64,000 nt of DNA from Bacillota bacterium. GTDB lineage: Bacteria > Bacillota > UBA4882 > UBA8346. The translations under genes were made by a program, and so were the position numbers. Below, piece by piece: positions 62,468 to 64,000 of the stretch (within the stretch, counting starts at the first letter, position 1; every line of letters starts with the position of its first letter). The notes under the pieces are model-generated. The model was not told the origin of the DNA. It ran no database searches and saw only the letters and a list, made by a program, of their open reading frames with translations. Location of the stretch: NCBI GenBank assembly GCA_023400055.1, contig JAEXFN010000045.1:73154-137153 (forward strand). Reading direction: 5' to 3'.

Positions 62468-62498
62468 GCCGGGCCGCGCTCTTTCCGGCGGGCCCGGC
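62468..62498 (-). promoter_or_regulatory. Intercistronic stem-loop after the binding-protein gene (module E)
   Basis: GCCGGGCC (62468-62475) pairs with GGCCCGGC (62491-62498), an 8-bp all-GC stem 17 nt after the binding-protein stop and 41 nt before the permease start. Same position and presumed role as the stem-loops in modules A, B and D. Confidence 0.65.
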
Positions 62499-62514
62499 CC
62501 CCTGCGGCCGGAAA

Positions 62515-63735
62515 CTATTTCAACAGGTAATCCACCTTGCGGGCGGCGTCTTTCATCGCTTGCTCCGGGGTCTTGGCATCCGTCAGCGCCTCCTGGATGG
62601 CGATCTGGATGGCGCCGGAGAATTCGGGCCATTTGGGATGCGGTCCCCGCGGCAGCGCCGTCTTCATCTGCTCCATGAAAAGCTTGAAGACCGGATCGTT
62701 CTGCAGGATGTCCATCTGAGCCGCGTCGGAACGGGACGGCAGGTAGCCGGTGACCCGGCACCATTTCTCCATCACGTTCTTGCTGCACAGGTAGGAAAGG
62801 AACTTGAAGCTCTCGTCCACTTGCTTGCCTTTGACGATGGCGATGTTGGAACCGCCGAGCACCGAGGCTTTCTTCTTGAGCACCGGGAACAGGGACACGT
62901 TCCATTTCAGGTTCGGCGCGTCTTGCTTCAGGTTGGCGATCTGCCAGGGCCCGTTGATCATCATGGCCGCCTTGCCGGCGACGAACTGCTTCTCCACGTC
63001 GGGCTGGGCCCAGTTGATGATCTCCTTGCTCATCGAACCGTCTTTGACCAGATCGGTCCAGAACTTCAGCGCGCTGATGGCCTCGGGGCTGTCCAGCTTA
63101 GTAAAGCTGCCGCCGGCCGCCATGATCCACGGCAGGAACTGGAAGGTGCCTTCCTCGGAACGGACCGCGCTGACCGCCAGGCCGTAACGGTCTTTGGCGG
63201 TGAGCTTTTTAGCGGCCGCCCTGACCTCGGCGAACGTGCGCGGCGGCTTGACGCCGGCCTCTTTCAAGGCCGTCTCATTGTAGAACAGCGCCAGACAATT
63301 GCTGTAGAGCGGCAGGCCGTAATTTTTGCCGTTGTAGACGGCGGACTGGACCGGCCCCTTAAAGAACTTGCCCAGCTGGCCCCATTTCTTCACCCGGGCG
63401 GTGATGTCCTCGAAAACGCCCATCGCCGCGAACGAGGCGTGGTCGGGGTTGTCGACGATGACCAGCTCCGGCAGTTCGTTGGAGACCACGCCGATCGAAA
63501 GCTGCTTCTTGATCTCGGCGAAGGGGATGTATTCGGAGACGATCTCCACCTTGTCCTGGGAATTGTTATAGTCCTGAATGATCTGGTTGAAACCGTTCTG
63601 GCTTTCTTTGACGAACGAGTTCCAGACCCGGATCTTGACCTTGGCCGAGGCGGCGCCGGCCGCCGACAAGGAGCAGGCCAGGATGGCGAGGAGCAAAACC
63701 GGCAACAGCATGCCTTTCTTCTTCGCGAACTTCAA
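62515..63735 (-). CDS. Sugar ABC transporter substrate-binding protein; module E
   Basis: 406 residues from the TTG at 63735, which has GGAG 8 nt upstream; a GTG three codons earlier lies inside that site. The signal sequence KFAKKKGMLLPVLLLAILAC contains ILAC, the only possible lipobox among the six binding proteins here, though cleavage after GAASA is equally plausible. Family-1 landmarks: KIRVWNSFVKESQNGFNQII, LPELVIVDNPDHASFAAMG, AGKAAMMINGPWQIANL. First gene of module E; what lies upstream is outside the window. Confidence 0.9.
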   Translation of the reverse strand: MKFAKKKGMLLPVLLLAILACSLSAAGAASAKVKIRVWNSFVKESQNGFNQIIQDYNNSQDKVEIVSEYIPFAEIKKQLSIGVVSNELPELVIVDNPDHASFAAMGVFEDITARVKKWGQLGKFFKGPVQSAVYNGKNYGLPLYSNCLALFYNETALKEAGVKPPRTFAEVRAAAKKLTAKDRYGLAVSAVRSEEGTFQFLPWIMAAGGSFTKLDSPEAISALKFWTDLVKDGSMSKEIINWAQPDVEKQFVAGKAAMMINGPWQIANLKQDAPNLKWNVSLFPVLKKKASVLGGSNIAIVKGKQVDESFKFLSYLCSKNVMEKWCRVTGYLPSRSDAAQMDILQNDPVFKLFMEQMKTALPRGPHPKWPEFSGAIQIAIQEALTDAKTPEQAMKDAARKVDYLLK

Positions 63736-63875
63736 CTGCAACACTCCTTTTCAGAATTATTAAGGAAACAGTTACATCATAGTACAACCCCGGCCCGGGA
63801 TAAATTCGAAATACTTTATAAAGGTGCAATATTTTAAACTGCAGGAGACGGAGAGCCGATCGAAAATTGTTTCAT

Positions 63876-63921
63876 ATATGTTGCAATAAGTTTTTATACC
63901 TTCAGAATCATTGCAACATAT
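63876..63921. promoter_or_regulatory. Inverted repeat ATATGTTGCAAT ... ATTGCAACATAT upstream of module E
   Basis: Two 12-bp arms (63876-63887 and 63910-63921) are perfect inverted copies separated by 22 bp, each containing the palindrome TTGCAA, about 140 bp upstream of the binding-protein start. The 34-bp spacing between arms suggests two dimers on the same face of the helix, for example of a LacI-type regulator. The regulator is not in the window. Confidence 0.5.
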
Positions 63922-63961
63922 TTCCTTGATTCATAAGTTGAAATGAATACCGCGATTCGTC

Positions 63962-63992
63962 TTTTTCCAGCCATGCCTTACGGATGGAAAAA
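63962..63992. terminator. Possible terminator at the right edge
   Basis: TTTTTCCAGCC-N9-GGATGGAAAAA pairs with one mismatch, giving an 11-bp stem with T and A runs on its sides, as in bidirectional terminators. It would end a gene coming from the right, outside this window. No coding sequence is seen between 63922 and the edge. Confidence 0.4.
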
Positions 63993-64000
63993 CTTATTCA

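Noticed and set aside
62560..63837. 425-codon open frame on the plus strand across the module E binding-protein gene
   Set aside because: Fully antisense to a clear binding protein; composition rich in Arg, Gly, Leu and His as expected of a GC-rich shadow.

Overview
The window reads as the chromosome of an anaerobic, probably Gram-negative-staining (diderm) member of the Bacillota. Support comes from a PflB/PflA fermentation pair, YesM/YesN two-component systems, PucR and Crp/Fnr regulators, frequent GTG/TTG starts behind strong GGAGG sites, and six ABC solute-binding proteins of which five have plain Sec signal peptides without a lipobox. A Hydrogenispora/Limnochordia-type host is my guess, not something the sequence proves. 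There are no tRNA or rRNA genes, no transposase and no CRISPR array.

Layout. 0-15 kb: a peptide-utilisation region. A minus-strand operon (two metal amidohydrolases, DUF1177, AroM-like, M29 aminopeptidase) diverges from an M20 ArgE/DapE-type hydrolase, and a complete dipeptide/oligopeptide ABC operon (binding protein, two permeases, two ATPases) lies behind a PucR-type regulator. 15-20 kb: an XdhC-family protein with reversed domain order, then pflB-pflA. 20-50 kb: three modules for sulfated carbohydrates, each with a binding protein, two permeases, one or two cytoplasmic Cys-type sulfatases, and a YesM kinase/YesN regulator pair. The third also carries an aldose-epimerase-like gene and a frameshifted pgi. 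51-54 kb: a Crp/Fnr (YeiL-like) regulator divergent from two small YdcZ-type membrane proteins and a YjjG-type HAD nucleotidase. 54-60 kb: a GH2 glycosidase with its ABC importer and an ArsR-type regulator; matching palindromes overlie both promoters. 60.6-64 kb: a fifth sugar importer. None of the five sugar importers has its own ATPase gene, so a shared MsmX/UgpC-type ATPase must be encoded elsewhere.

How it works together (inference): short sulfated or substituted oligosaccharides are bound outside, imported intact, desulfated and hydrolysed in the cytoplasm, fed to glycolysis, and pyruvate is split by pyruvate formate-lyase. Peptides are imported and hydrolysed as a second carbon and nitrogen source.

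The most unusual feature is a set of tandem arrays in the non-coding gaps, all with a period of 21 bp but with different unit sequences (about 0.4, 7.4, 20.2, 28.9, 50.4/51.2 and 60.4 kb). Each lies just 3' of the stop codon of a minus-strand gene. In the 20.2 kb array each repeat forms a perfect or near-perfect 7-bp stem with a 7-nt loop, and the variant units keep the stem through a paired base change.
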